Assembly: GCA_035503615.1 (NCBI GenBank)
Contig: DATJTI010000094.1
Coordinates: 1-55,275 of the forward strand
Length of the DNA: 55,275 nucleotides
Direction: 5' to 3'
Origin: AP-15 sp035503615
Lineage (GTDB): Bacteria > Pseudomonadota > Alphaproteobacteria > ATCC43930 > CGMCC-115725
Positions 8,113 to 16,030 of this stretch are shown piece by piece. Position numbers and translations under genes: made by a program. The first letter of the stretch is position 1. The number at the start of each line of letters is the position of its first letter. Below the pieces are notes generated by a model. It saw only the letters and a program-made list of their open reading frames with translations. It searched no databases and was not told the origin of the DNA.

Positions 8113-9030
8113 ATGGACCTTCCCGAAAGCGTCGCCGCCCTCGGCGAGCGGCTCGGCGGAACCGGCCAGATCGTGCCTGATCCGCAATTGCTGACCGGTG
8201 CCGATGTCTTTGCCAGCGAGCGGGACCGGTTGTTCATGCGGCCGTGGGTCGCCGTCGACCATGTGAGCCGGCTCGACGCCAACGAGCGGTTTTTCCGGTT
8301 TGACGCCGCGACCCGCTCGATCCTGGTCACCCGCGACAAGAGCGGCCGGCTGAGGGCGCTGCGCAATGTCTGCATCCACGCCGGCTACCCGGTCTGCGAG
8401 GCCGAGGACGGCGCGGCCGAGCGGCTCGTCTGTCCCTATCACGGCTGGGAGTTCGCGCTCGACGGCCGGCTGCTCGAACCGGATCTGACGGCGCGCATCG
8501 ATCCGGCCCGGCTGCGGCTGGCCAGCCATCCGATCGCGGTTTGCGACGGTCTGATCCTGGTCGACCTGTCGGCCCCCGCGGGTGGCGACGATCCGGTTCC
8601 GCCGGCCGCGACCGCTTCCTCGATACCGCAATGGCTCGCCGATGCCGAGGTCACCGAGCGCACCCGTTACACCCTCAACTGGAACTGGAAGTACGCGCTG
8701 CAGCTCGTCAAATCGTCGCCGCACCTGCTGTTCGACGAGCCGGGCGAGGCGGTTCCGGCGGAATTCGGTCCGCTGAGCCTGCTGTTGACCCGGTCGCACG
8801 AGGCGGCCCTGTTGCGGGTCGTCCCGAAATCCGCCGAGCGCACCGATATCCAGCTGACCAGGCTGGCCGCGCGCGGCACGGCGCCACCGATCACGGCGGC
8901 CGCGTCCGACCGGGTCGATCGCCTGGCCGAAGGCTTGCGGGCCGCTGGCGATGCCGCTGCGGTGGCCCGATCGGCCGAGCTCGATCGGCCGTTTTTTGCG
9001 TGGTACTGGTCGCTGATGTCGGCCGACTGA
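8113..9030 (+). CDS. Rieske [2Fe-2S] protein, ring-hydroxylase alpha-like with reduced C-terminus
   Basis: A 305-residue protein with a clear Rieske cluster site: C87-I-H89 and C107-P-Y-H110 (CIHAGYPVC and CPYHGWEF), arranged as in alpha subunits of Rieske non-haem oxygenases. After it, NWNWKYALQLVKSSPHLL sits where oxygenases have NWK..EN..E.YH..H, but the mononuclear-iron His-His-Asp ligands are not recognisable and the C-terminal half is short. It may have lost oxygenase activity and kept electron transfer, or belong to a divergent subfamily. The ATG at 8113 and a GTG at 8071 (14 residues more) are both possible; neither has a strong ribosome site. Confidence 0.75.
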   Translation: MDLPESVAALGERLGGTGQIVPDPQLLTGADVFASERDRLFMRPWVAVDHVSRLDANERFFRFDAATRSILVTRDKSGRLRALRNVCIHAGYPVCEAEDGAAERLVCPYHGWEFALDGRLLEPDLTARIDPARLRLASHPIAVCDGLILVDLSAPAGGDDPVPPAATASSIPQWLADAEVTERTRYTLNWNWKYALQLVKSSPHLLFDEPGEAVPAEFGPLSLLLTRSHEAALLRVVPKSAERTDIQLTRLAARGTAPPITAAASDRVDRLAEGLRAAGDAAAVARSAELDRPFFAWYWSLMSAD

Positions 9031-9135
9031 GCGGGGTCAGGCCGGCGGCGCGATCCAGGCCGGTGCCGGCGGCCGGTAGGCCATCGATGCCGCCGCCGCA
9101 ATGCTCCCGCGCGGTGATAGCGAAGGAATGCAAGC

Positions 9136-10017
9136 GTGAGTGTGGCGAGCATGACCGGGTTCGCGCGGGCGCAGGGCGAGGCGCCGGGGATTGCGTGGAC
9201 CTGGGAGGTCAAGAGCGTCAACGGGCGTGCGCTCGATTTGCGGCTGCGGCTCGGACCGGGTTTCGATGCCCTCGAACCGGAGTTGCGCGCAGCGCTGGCG
9301 CAACGGCTGCGCCGCGGCAATGTCTCGGCCAACCTGTCGGTAATTCGCACCGCGCCCTTGGCGTTGCGCATCAATCGCGAAGCCCTGGGACAGCTCGTCT
9401 CGTTGATCGGCGAATTGACGGGTGAGATCGAGGCGGCACCACCGCGGCTCGACGGCCTGTTGGCGCTGCGTGGTGTCGTCGAGACCGTCGAGGACGAGGA
9501 CGAGGCGGTGGCCGAGGCGCGCCGCCGCGATGTGCTCGCCGGATGGACCGTGGCGCTCGACCAGCTGATCGCTGCCCGCGCCGAGGAGGGAGCGCGCATC
9601 GCCGTGCTGCTGGCGGCCCAGCTCGACGAGATCGGCGCGCTCGTCGCCGCTGCCGCGGACAGTGCGGCGGCTCAGCCGAGAGCGATCCTCGAGCGGCTGC
9701 GCACGACGCTGGCCGGGCTGGCCGAGAGCGCATCGCCGCTGCCCGAGGAGCGCATCGCGCAGGAGGTCGTGCTGCTGGCCGCCCGCGCCGACATCCGCGA
9801 GGAGCTGGAGCGGCTGCGTGCCCATCTCGAACAGGCCGGCGAATTGCTCGACGAGGGCGAGGCGGTCGGGCGGCGGCTCGATTTCCTGTGCCAGGAGCTG
9901 AATCGCGAGGCCAACACGCTGTGCTCGAAATCGGCCGATATTACGCTGACCCGCATCGGGCTCGCGCTGAAGGCGGTGATCGAGCAGTTTCGCGAGCAGG
10001 TGCAGAATATCGAGTGA
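9136..10017 (+). CDS. yicC: YicC/YloC-family endoribonuclease
   Basis: A 293-residue protein of the YicC family, a conserved bacterial endoribonuclease. The start SVASMTGFARAQG followed by WEVKSVNGRALDLRLRL is diagnostic for the N-terminal domain; the C-terminal DUF1732 domain carries RLDFLCQELNREANTLCSK. The GTG start at 9136 has AAGGA nine bases upstream and reproduces the usual spacing to MTGFAR. In most proteobacteria gmk lies next to yicC; here a convergent CMP-kinase-like gene occupies that side, and no gmk is seen in the window. Confidence 0.95.
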   Translation: MSVASMTGFARAQGEAPGIAWTWEVKSVNGRALDLRLRLGPGFDALEPELRAALAQRLRRGNVSANLSVIRTAPLALRINREALGQLVSLIGELTGEIEAAPPRLDGLLALRGVVETVEDEDEAVAEARRRDVLAGWTVALDQLIAARAEEGARIAVLLAAQLDEIGALVAAAADSAAAQPRAILERLRTTLAGLAESASPLPEERIAQEVVLLAARADIREELERLRAHLEQAGELLDEGEAVGRRLDFLCQELNREANTLCSKSADITLTRIGLALKAVIEQFREQVQNIE

Positions 10018-10024
10018 ATAAGGG

Positions 10025-10615
10025 TTAAGCAGCCCCGCCGGAGCAACTGCTCTTGCTCGTCCGCCAAGCCTGGTAGGCGGCGAGGACCATCGCCGTCACG
10101 GTCCGCAGACCGTTGTATTTCGTGTTGATCACCAGGTCGAAATTGAGCGGCTCGGTCGGGTTGACGCCATAAAGCGCGTGATATCGCTTCTGCTCGCTGG
10201 CAAACCGGCGCTCGATGCTGCTGCGCACCTCTTCGACCGAGGCGGCGCTCTCGCTCTGTCGGCCCTCCTCCCGCAAGTTATTGAAGATGCGCTCAGCGGC
10301 GGTGTCCCGGTCGAGGACCAGGAACACCTTGAACGATTGCGGCATCCATTTCCATGCCATGCGCGAATCGATGACGAGCTTCTCTCCGCTGCGGTATTTT
10401 TCTTGGAGCAGGTGGTCGACCTTACGATCGATGTCTTGTTGAATTTCGGCCGAAATATTCATCGCCTCGATCGATTCGCCCCGTTCCGCCGCCAGCTGCC
10501 GGAACAGATCGCCGGAAGAAAAATGCTGAAAGCCGAGCCCCGAGGCGACCGCTTTCGCGGTCGAGGATTTGCCCGAACCGGGTGATCCCGCGACGGTTAT
10601 GATGTCCCGTTTCAT
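10025..10615 (-). CDS. Cytidylate kinase-like P-loop kinase
   Basis: A 196-residue small P-loop kinase. The P-loop GSPGSGKSS is at residues 10-18, followed by GFQHFSSGDLFR, a pattern found in the short archaeal-type CMP kinases and the Cmk2-like family rather than in the bacterial Cmk at 4692. DSRMAWKWMP and a Lys-Arg-rich lid (about residues 115-145) fit a nucleoside monophosphate kinase. The substrate is not proven by sequence. Convergent with yicC (7-nt gap) and in the place where gmk often lies. Confidence 0.75.
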   Translation of the reverse strand: MKRDIITVAGSPGSGKSSTAKAVASGLGFQHFSSGDLFRQLAAERGESIEAMNISAEIQQDIDRKVDHLLQEKYRSGEKLVIDSRMAWKWMPQSFKVFLVLDRDTAAERIFNNLREEGRQSESAASVEEVRSSIERRFASEQKRYHALYGVNPTEPLNFDLVINTKYNGLRTVTAMVLAAYQAWRTSKSSCSGGAA

Positions 10616-10782
10616 TTGCCGATCCTCTCGGATCGACGGCCGGGGGTCAACGCGGTTGCGGCCGATGCCGATCTCGTCCCGCTGCGCCCGCTCGGGCCGA
10701 TGTCCCGCCGTCCGGCACTGGCTCGCGGGAGGGCGCCCCCACCGGGAGGCACCTGTTGCCGCAGCAGGACGGCCCGGCGGCT

Positions 10783-12531
10783 TTACCAGAGCTGCGACCC
10801 AAGCCCGGGCAGCACCTGCGTGCCCTCTTTCTGCACCGCGGTCAGCTTTTCGGGGTCAAGGTGCAGCGCTGCCAGGATGGTCGGTGCAATCTGGGCGGTT
10901 TCCACCGGGCTTGTCACTGTGCTCGGAGAAAAGCGCGGGTTCGACAGCAGCAGCATCACATTCGTGTTGTCGTGCGAGAAGCCGCCATGTTCGGCAAGCT
11001 TTGCGCCACTGCCCGAATAGGTGACGCCGACATTCGGCGTGACGATGATATCCGGCGTGCGCGGATCGCCGTTTGGCGGCAGCCCCGGCGGGTTGAACAT
11101 CTGGCTGATCGCCGCACCGGAATAGATCGTGCCGATCCCGGCGATGTTGTTGGTCGCCGGCGACTGGCTTTCCAGCATTGCCACGGCATTCGCGGTCTGC
11201 GCCGAATTCGCCAGCCAGATCAGTGAGACATCGTCCTCGGTCGGGCCGATGCCATTGGGGTTCGCCGGGGATTCGGAGAACGGCAGCAGGTTCGCCAGGA
11301 TGGTCGCCGGCGATGTCTTGATCGGGTCGCCGGGCGTGGTCGAGATGCCGAGATACCGGGCCGAATCGATCGGGCTTTGGCCATGCTTGGCGGAGATGAT
11401 AATCAGCGTCGAATTGTACAGGCCGCGGGCCTTCAGCGCGGCGACCATCTTGCCGATCGCCATGTCGGTGAATTCGATCTCGCCCAGCAGTGCCGGCGTC
11501 GGTCGTCCCTGGGCATCGAGATAGCCGCCGGTCATGCCCACCGATTTTTCGATCAGCTTCTGGCCGACGCTGACGGTCTGAAAGTTCATGCCGAACACAT
11601 TCGGAACCGGCCGCGGCACCGAGCCGCTGTGATCCTTGCCGTTGATCTCGTTCAGGATGGCCTGCACCTTCAGGCTGTCATAGCATTCGATATTGGCGAA
11701 GCTGTCGGTCCAGGAATTGCTCGACGAGACCGCGGTCTGATCGGGCAGCGGATTGCAATGCAGCAATGTCACCTGCGGCAATGCTACCGGTATCGAGTTG
11801 ATCTCCGGCGCATAATAATCGTCGACATTGCGACCGTTGCCGGGCCCCGAGACTGCTGAATAAGCGGGGTGCTTGTCCGACCAGGCGGTGTAGCCGCCGG
11901 CCGCATGCACGACACCGAAAATCGTGTTGGCGCGGACAAAGTTCCAGGGATAGACCGGCGCGCAGCCATGCGCCGGGTCGCGCTCGAGCTTGTTCGGATC
12001 GATCGAGGCGATGCCGCCATCGACGCCGGCCGGCGCACCGCCGTTCAGGGCGAGCTTGTTGATATCGATGCCCTCGTCGAATTCCGTGGTCGTGCCGGTC
12101 GGCGGCGCTCCGGGCGTACACAGGCCCGGCGCCCCGGCGACGCCGTTGCCGGTCGTCGTTGCCGGCGGATCGAGCGAGCGGTCATAGGCGACGTCATAAA
12201 ATGCCCCGACCGTGCGCGGTGAGCCGCCGGTGACCAGGGCCATCAGCCCGGGAAATGAATCGGACGGCCGCGACGTCGACGTTTCGAGATAGTTTACGCC
12301 GGTCTCGGCGAGTTCGGCCAGGTTCGGGCAATAGGGCGCACCGCCGTTGACGCCGCTGATCCCTTCCGAGCAATTGATAAAGTCTAACGCGTGCATGCCG
12401 TCGATACTGATCAACAGTACCCGCCGGATGCCCTGCCCGCCGAGAGCTCCCTCATCGGCATGGACCTGCGGGCCGGCCGAAGCCGCGAGCAGCGCTGCGC
12501 CAAGCAGCGCCTTTCGCCAAAATATGCGCAT
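10783..12531 (-). CDS. Secreted alkaline-phosphatase-superfamily phosphodiesterase/nuclease-type protein
   Basis: A 582-residue exported protein. The start MRIFWRKALLGAALLAAS..VHA is a signal peptide, and GGAG precedes the ATG at 12531. RVLLISIDGMHALDF gives the first metal Asp of the alkaline phosphatase superfamily (nucleotide pyrophosphatase/phosphodiesterase branch); TSRPSDSFPGLMALVTGG is the usual nucleophile region; IISAKHGQSP and EHGGFSHDNTNVMLLLS supply later His/Asp metal ligands. Expected in the periplasm or outside, hydrolysing a phosphoester; the substrate is unknown. It stands alone between rsmA and the CMP-kinase-like gene. Confidence 0.82.
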   Translation of the reverse strand: MRIFWRKALLGAALLAASAGPQVHADEGALGGQGIRRVLLISIDGMHALDFINCSEGISGVNGGAPYCPNLAELAETGVNYLETSTSRPSDSFPGLMALVTGGSPRTVGAFYDVAYDRSLDPPATTTGNGVAGAPGLCTPGAPPTGTTTEFDEGIDINKLALNGGAPAGVDGGIASIDPNKLERDPAHGCAPVYPWNFVRANTIFGVVHAAGGYTAWSDKHPAYSAVSGPGNGRNVDDYYAPEINSIPVALPQVTLLHCNPLPDQTAVSSSNSWTDSFANIECYDSLKVQAILNEINGKDHSGSVPRPVPNVFGMNFQTVSVGQKLIEKSVGMTGGYLDAQGRPTPALLGEIEFTDMAIGKMVAALKARGLYNSTLIIISAKHGQSPIDSARYLGISTTPGDPIKTSPATILANLLPFSESPANPNGIGPTEDDVSLIWLANSAQTANAVAMLESQSPATNNIAGIGTIYSGAAISQMFNPPGLPPNGDPRTPDIIVTPNVGVTYSGSGAKLAEHGGFSHDNTNVMLLLSNPRFSPSTVTSPVETAQIAPTILAALHLDPEKLTAVQKEGTQVLPGLGSQLW

Positions 12532-12654
12532 CTTCTGCTCCACAATTGCGGAATGCGCGAGGATGCTAGTTGGCGCGGATGACGCCCTGGTGACGCTCCT
12601 GTTGCGCCCGGATGACGACACTGGGCGCCGATCGGCCAAATTTCCCGAGCGATG

Positions 12655-13515
12655 TCACAGGGCGCGGGCGAGGGCGCAGAATTCGGCGACGCTCAGCTCC
12701 TCGGCGCGGGCGGTCGGCGAGACGCCGCTGCCGGCGAGCAGCGTTTCCAGCGGAACTCCGAGCGTGGCGAGGCTTGAGCGCAGCATCTTGCGGCGCTGGC
12801 CGAAAGCGGCGGCAGTGATCCGCTCGATCGCCGGCTTGGCGGCGGGCGCCAGCGGCTCCGGACGCGGCACAATCTCGACCACGCTCGACACCACCTTGGG
12901 CGGCGGTGTGAAGGCACGCGGCGGCACGTCGAACAAGATCCGCGGCCGCGTCAGCCATTGGACCAGGACCGAGAGCCGCCCATAGGATTTGCTGCCGGGT
13001 GCGGCGACGAGACGCAGCGCCACCTCGCGCTGGAACATCAGGGTCAGGGTCTCGAACCCACCGATCCGATCGAGCCAGCCGAGCAGCAGGGCGGTCGCGA
13101 TGTTGTAGGGCAGGTTGGCAACGATCTTGCGCGGCGGCGGGGCCAAGGTGCTGGGATCGAGCGCCAAGGCGTCGCCGGCGACGATTTCGAGGCGGCCGGG
13201 GCAGGCGGCGGCGAGTTCGGCGAGTGCGGCGAGGCAGCGCGGATCGCGCTCGATGGCGACGACCCGGCTGGCACCCGCCGCCAGCAGCGCGCGGGTCAGG
13301 CCGCCGGGTCCGGCGCCGATCTCGATGACGTTGGAGCGGTCGAGCGGCCCGGCGGCGCGGGCGATCCGGCCAGTCAGGTTGAGATCGAGCAGGAAGTTCT
13401 GGCCGAGCCTGCGCTGCGCCGCGATGCCGTGCCGGGCGATGATTTCGCGCAGCGGCGGCAGCGCGATAGCCAGCTCAGCCGGCGGGTCGCGTGGGTTGAT
13501 CCCAGGGGAGCTCAG
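12655..13515 (-). CDS. rsmA: 16S rRNA (adenine1518/1519-N6)-dimethyltransferase, no canonical start codon
   Basis: RsmA (KsgA) dimethylates two adjacent adenines near the 3' end of 16S rRNA. Reading the minus frame back from the stop at 12655 gives all family motifs: LPPLREIIARHG, RRLGQNFLLDLN (the LGQNFL signature), VIEIGAGPGGLTRAL (SAM site), VVAIERDPR, GDALALD and IVANLPYN (catalytic NLPY). The frame is open to the pdxA stop at 13525, but between that stop and LGQNFL there is no ATG, GTG or TTG. I placed the start at a CTG (13515) as a best guess; ATC codons are alternatives. The only standard start in frame is a TTG at 13167, which would delete the SAM site. Confidence 0.82.
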   Translation of the reverse strand: MSSPGINPRDPPAELAIALPPLREIIARHGIAAQRRLGQNFLLDLNLTGRIARAAGPLDRSNVIEIGAGPGGLTRALLAAGASRVVAIERDPRCLAALAELAAACPGRLEIVAGDALALDPSTLAPPPRKIVANLPYNIATALLLGWLDRIGGFETLTLMFQREVALRLVAAPGSKSYGRLSVLVQWLTRPRILFDVPPRAFTPPPKVVSSVVEIVPRPEPLAPAAKPAIERITAAAFGQRRKMLRSSLATLGVPLETLLAGSGVSPTARAEELSVAEFCALARAL

Positions 13516-13524
13516 CTTGGGCGC

Positions 13525-14586
13525 TCAGCGCGGTTGCGGTTGCCGCCGCCTTGCCGCCATCTCGGCGGCGAGCCGCAGCGCCGCGACGAGGCTTCCCTCT
13601 CGGGCGGCGCCGGTGCCGGCGATGGCGAAGGCGGTGCCGTGGTCGGGCGAGGTGCGCACAAACGGCAACCCCAACGTCACATTGACGCTGCCGTCAAAAT
13701 CGAGCGTCTTGATCGGGATCAGCGCCTGATCGTGATACATGCACAGCGCGGCGTCGTAGGAATGTCGCGCCTCGGCGTGAAACATCGTGTCGGCCGCCAG
13801 CGGCCCCCGCGCATCGATCCCGAGCGCGCGCAGCTCGGCGATCGCCGGTGCCACGATCTCGATCTCCTCGCAGCCGAGCGCGCCCGCCTCGCCGGCATGC
13901 GGGTTGAGCCCGGCGACGGCAAGCACCGGGCGGGCGATGCCGAACTCGTGCTTGAGCGCCGCCGCGGTGACCCGGCCGGCGACGACGATCCGCGCCGTGC
14001 TCAAGGTTGCGATGGCCTGGCGCAGCGCAAGGTGGATCGTGACCGGCACGACCCGCAGCTGTGGACAAACCAGCATCATCACCGGGATCGCCCCGGCGCC
14101 AGCCAGTTCGGCCAGATATTCGGTATGTCCCGGATGGTGAAACCCGCCGCGATAGAGGCTCTCCTTGTGGACCGGATTGGTGACCAGCGCCGCGGCCCGG
14201 CCGGCCTGGACATCGGCTACAGCGGTCGCGATGGCGCCGATAATGGCCGGCGTGTCGGCAGGATCGGGCTCTCCCGCGCGCCCGCGCAACTTTGTCCCGA
14301 TCGGCACCACCGGCAGGGCCGCGGGAAATGTTTCAGATGCCTCCGCCGGAGTGTCGATGGCCCGGACCGGCACCGGCCAGTCGAGCCTGGCGGCGAGTGC
14401 GGCGAGGCGGTCGGGGTCGTCGATCACGTAAAAGGGTGGCACGTAAAAGGCCGGCACGTCGGGGGATGGGCCCGGCGGGTGGCGGCCGAGCCACGCTTTC
14501 AACGTGATCTCGCCGCCGATCCCGGCGGGTTCGCCGACCGTCACGGCGAGCGGCAGCGGCACCGGGTCAGACCCTGACATCGACAT
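13525..14586 (-). CDS. pdxA: 4-hydroxythreonine-4-phosphate dehydrogenase
   Basis: PdxA oxidises 4-phosphohydroxy-L-threonine with NAD(P) in the DXP-dependent pyridoxal phosphate pathway. The 353-residue protein has LAVTVGEPAGIGGEITLKA at the start, TNPVHKESLY, PGHTEYLAEL, MYHDQALIPIKTLDF and FVRTSPDHGTAF; the three His residues are the metal ligands. Its start overlaps the surA stop by 20 nt and its stop lies just before rsmA in the same frame: the classical surA-pdxA-rsmA order. A 15-nt tandem duplication (14425-14454) gives a repeated FYVPPFYV segment near residue 50. Confidence 0.95.
   Translation of the reverse strand: MSMSGSDPVPLPLAVTVGEPAGIGGEITLKAWLGRHPPGPSPDVPAFYVPPFYVIDDPDRLAALAARLDWPVPVRAIDTPAEASETFPAALPVVPIGTKLRGRAGEPDPADTPAIIGAIATAVADVQAGRAAALVTNPVHKESLYRGGFHHPGHTEYLAELAGAGAIPVMMLVCPQLRVVPVTIHLALRQAIATLSTARIVVAGRVTAAALKHEFGIARPVLAVAGLNPHAGEAGALGCEEIEIVAPAIAELRALGIDARGPLAADTMFHAEARHSYDAALCMYHDQALIPIKTLDFDGSVNVTLGLPFVRTSPDHGTAFAIAGTGAAREGSLVAALRLAAEMAARRRQPQPR
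14425..14454. repeat. In-frame 15-nt tandem duplication inside pdxA
   Basis: CACGTAAAAGG followed by four variable bases occurs twice in tandem (14425-14439 and 14440-14454). Because the unit is five codons, the PdxA frame is preserved and five residues are near-duplicated. Confidence 0.85.
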
Positions 14587-15868
14587 AGGCGGCGCGCCGC
14601 AGATCCTCCATGTAGCGCCGCGCGAGCATGTCGAGACGCTGGCGCATCAGCGTGTCGGCGACATCGTCGCGGGTGGGGATCGTCGGCTTGGGCGAGGCTT
14701 TGCTGCACACCATGATCACCCCGACGCCGTTGCGCTGCAGGATCGGCTGCGAAGGCTGCCCGATCCCCAGCGCCATCACCGTGCTGCGCATCGCCGGAGC
14801 GATCTGGCTCAGCCGCAAATCGCCCTGGCTCGACAGCGGCGAGCCCTTCTGCTTGCCGATCTGCATCATGTCATCGCAGGTCTTTGCCTCGGAGCGGACC
14901 GATTGAGCCTCGGCATACGCCGCGCGCCGGGCGGCATCGTCCGATTGCGGGGTGAGCGGGAAGACCACCTGCGCGATGTGCAGCACGGTATCCTCCTCGC
15001 TGGTCGCGTGGCCGGGGGCGCGCCGGTCGAGCACGAGCAGCAGGTAATAGCCTCCCGCCGTGCGGATCGGCGGCGATAATTCGCCCGGCTGCATCTGCGC
15101 CACCGCCTTTGCCAGCGCCGGACTGAGTTCATCGGGATGGATCCAACCGAGGTCACCGCCCACCGCCGCGGTCGGCGATTGCGAGAATTGCTGTGCCACC
15201 GCGGAAAAGCGCGCACCCTGCTTCATCTGCTCGATCAGGTGGTCGGCAAGCGTGTGCACCTCGTCATCCTGTGTGGGATTGTCGACCGCGAGAAAGATTT
15301 CGGCGACCCGGCTTTCCGGCTCGTTGGCGTCACGCTTGAGGCGGTTCAGGGTCTCGTCGATCTCGGCGTCGGAGACCGGATCGGTGTCGGTCGCGATCTG
15401 CCGCACCAGCTTGGCCCAGACGATCGACGCCTTGACCTGATCGACCAGCGCGCTGCGCTCGATCCCGTTGGCTGCAAGAACTGCGTCGAGCTGGCCGGGT
15501 TTCATGTTGTTCTGCTGCTCGATCGAGGCGATCGCCTTATTTATCTCGGCAGGGGTGGCAACGATGTTCTTGCGCTTGGCCTCCTGCATCTGCAGCTTTT
15601 CGTCGATCAGCGTGCGCAACACCTGCGCCGCCAGCCGCTGGCGCGCCAGCGGCGTGTCCGGGATGCTGGTGGACAGCATCGCCATGCGGATCCGCGATTC
15701 GAGATCGGCAACCGAGATCACATCGTCGTTGACGACGGCGGCGATGCGAACCACGGGATAGCGTCCGGCGGGGACCGGTGCCGGGCGGGCACCCGATGCC
15801 GGGGCCGCGGCCACCGGCAGACCACCGAGCAGGAACAGCAGCAGCACCGTCAGCCAGGGGATTCTCAT
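14567..15868 (-). CDS. surA: Periplasmic chaperone/peptidyl-prolyl isomerase SurA
   Basis: A 433-residue exported protein. The signal peptide MRIPWLTVLLLFLLGGLPVAA is followed by a SurA_N chaperone domain (IAAVVNDDVISVADLESRI, then TLIDEKLQMQEAKRKNI). The parvulin domain lies near residues 190-290, with FSAVAQQFSQSP, GGDLGWIHPDELSP and PPIRTAGGYYLL. SurA escorts outer-membrane beta-barrels, LptD among them. The ATG at 15868 starts the signal peptide; the ribosome site is weak. Here lptD lies 10 kb upstream instead of being adjacent. Confidence 0.93.
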   Translation of the reverse strand: MRIPWLTVLLLFLLGGLPVAAAPASGARPAPVPAGRYPVVRIAAVVNDDVISVADLESRIRMAMLSTSIPDTPLARQRLAAQVLRTLIDEKLQMQEAKRKNIVATPAEINKAIASIEQQNNMKPGQLDAVLAANGIERSALVDQVKASIVWAKLVRQIATDTDPVSDAEIDETLNRLKRDANEPESRVAEIFLAVDNPTQDDEVHTLADHLIEQMKQGARFSAVAQQFSQSPTAAVGGDLGWIHPDELSPALAKAVAQMQPGELSPPIRTAGGYYLLLVLDRRAPGHATSEEDTVLHIAQVVFPLTPQSDDAARRAAYAEAQSVRSEAKTCDDMMQIGKQKGSPLSSQGDLRLSQIAPAMRSTVMALGIGQPSQPILQRNGVGVIMVCSKASPKPTIPTRDDVADTLMRQRLDMLARRYMEDLRRAAYVDVRV

Positions 15869-16030
15869 CGCTCTGCGGCTCTCGCGGTTTTCCCTCGCGG
15901 GTATCAGGGTACACCTTTGCCGGCGCCTGCCGCCAGCGCTCACGCCGCCGCGGCTCGGGGTCGCGTCGTGGCTCTCTTGCTGCACCCTTGCGTCACGAGA
16001 AGCTTGCGCGAGTTGCCGGGACGGCCGTGC

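Noticed and set aside
10783..12531. Classical alkaline phosphatase PhoA
   Set aside because: The protein has the superfamily metal motifs, but the DGMHALDF start and overall layout match the nucleotide pyrophosphatase/phosphodiesterase branch, not PhoA.
12655..13167. A 170-residue short methyltransferase starting at the TTG at 13167
   Set aside because: It would omit the LGQNFL and SAM-binding motifs, which are fully encoded in the same frame upstream.
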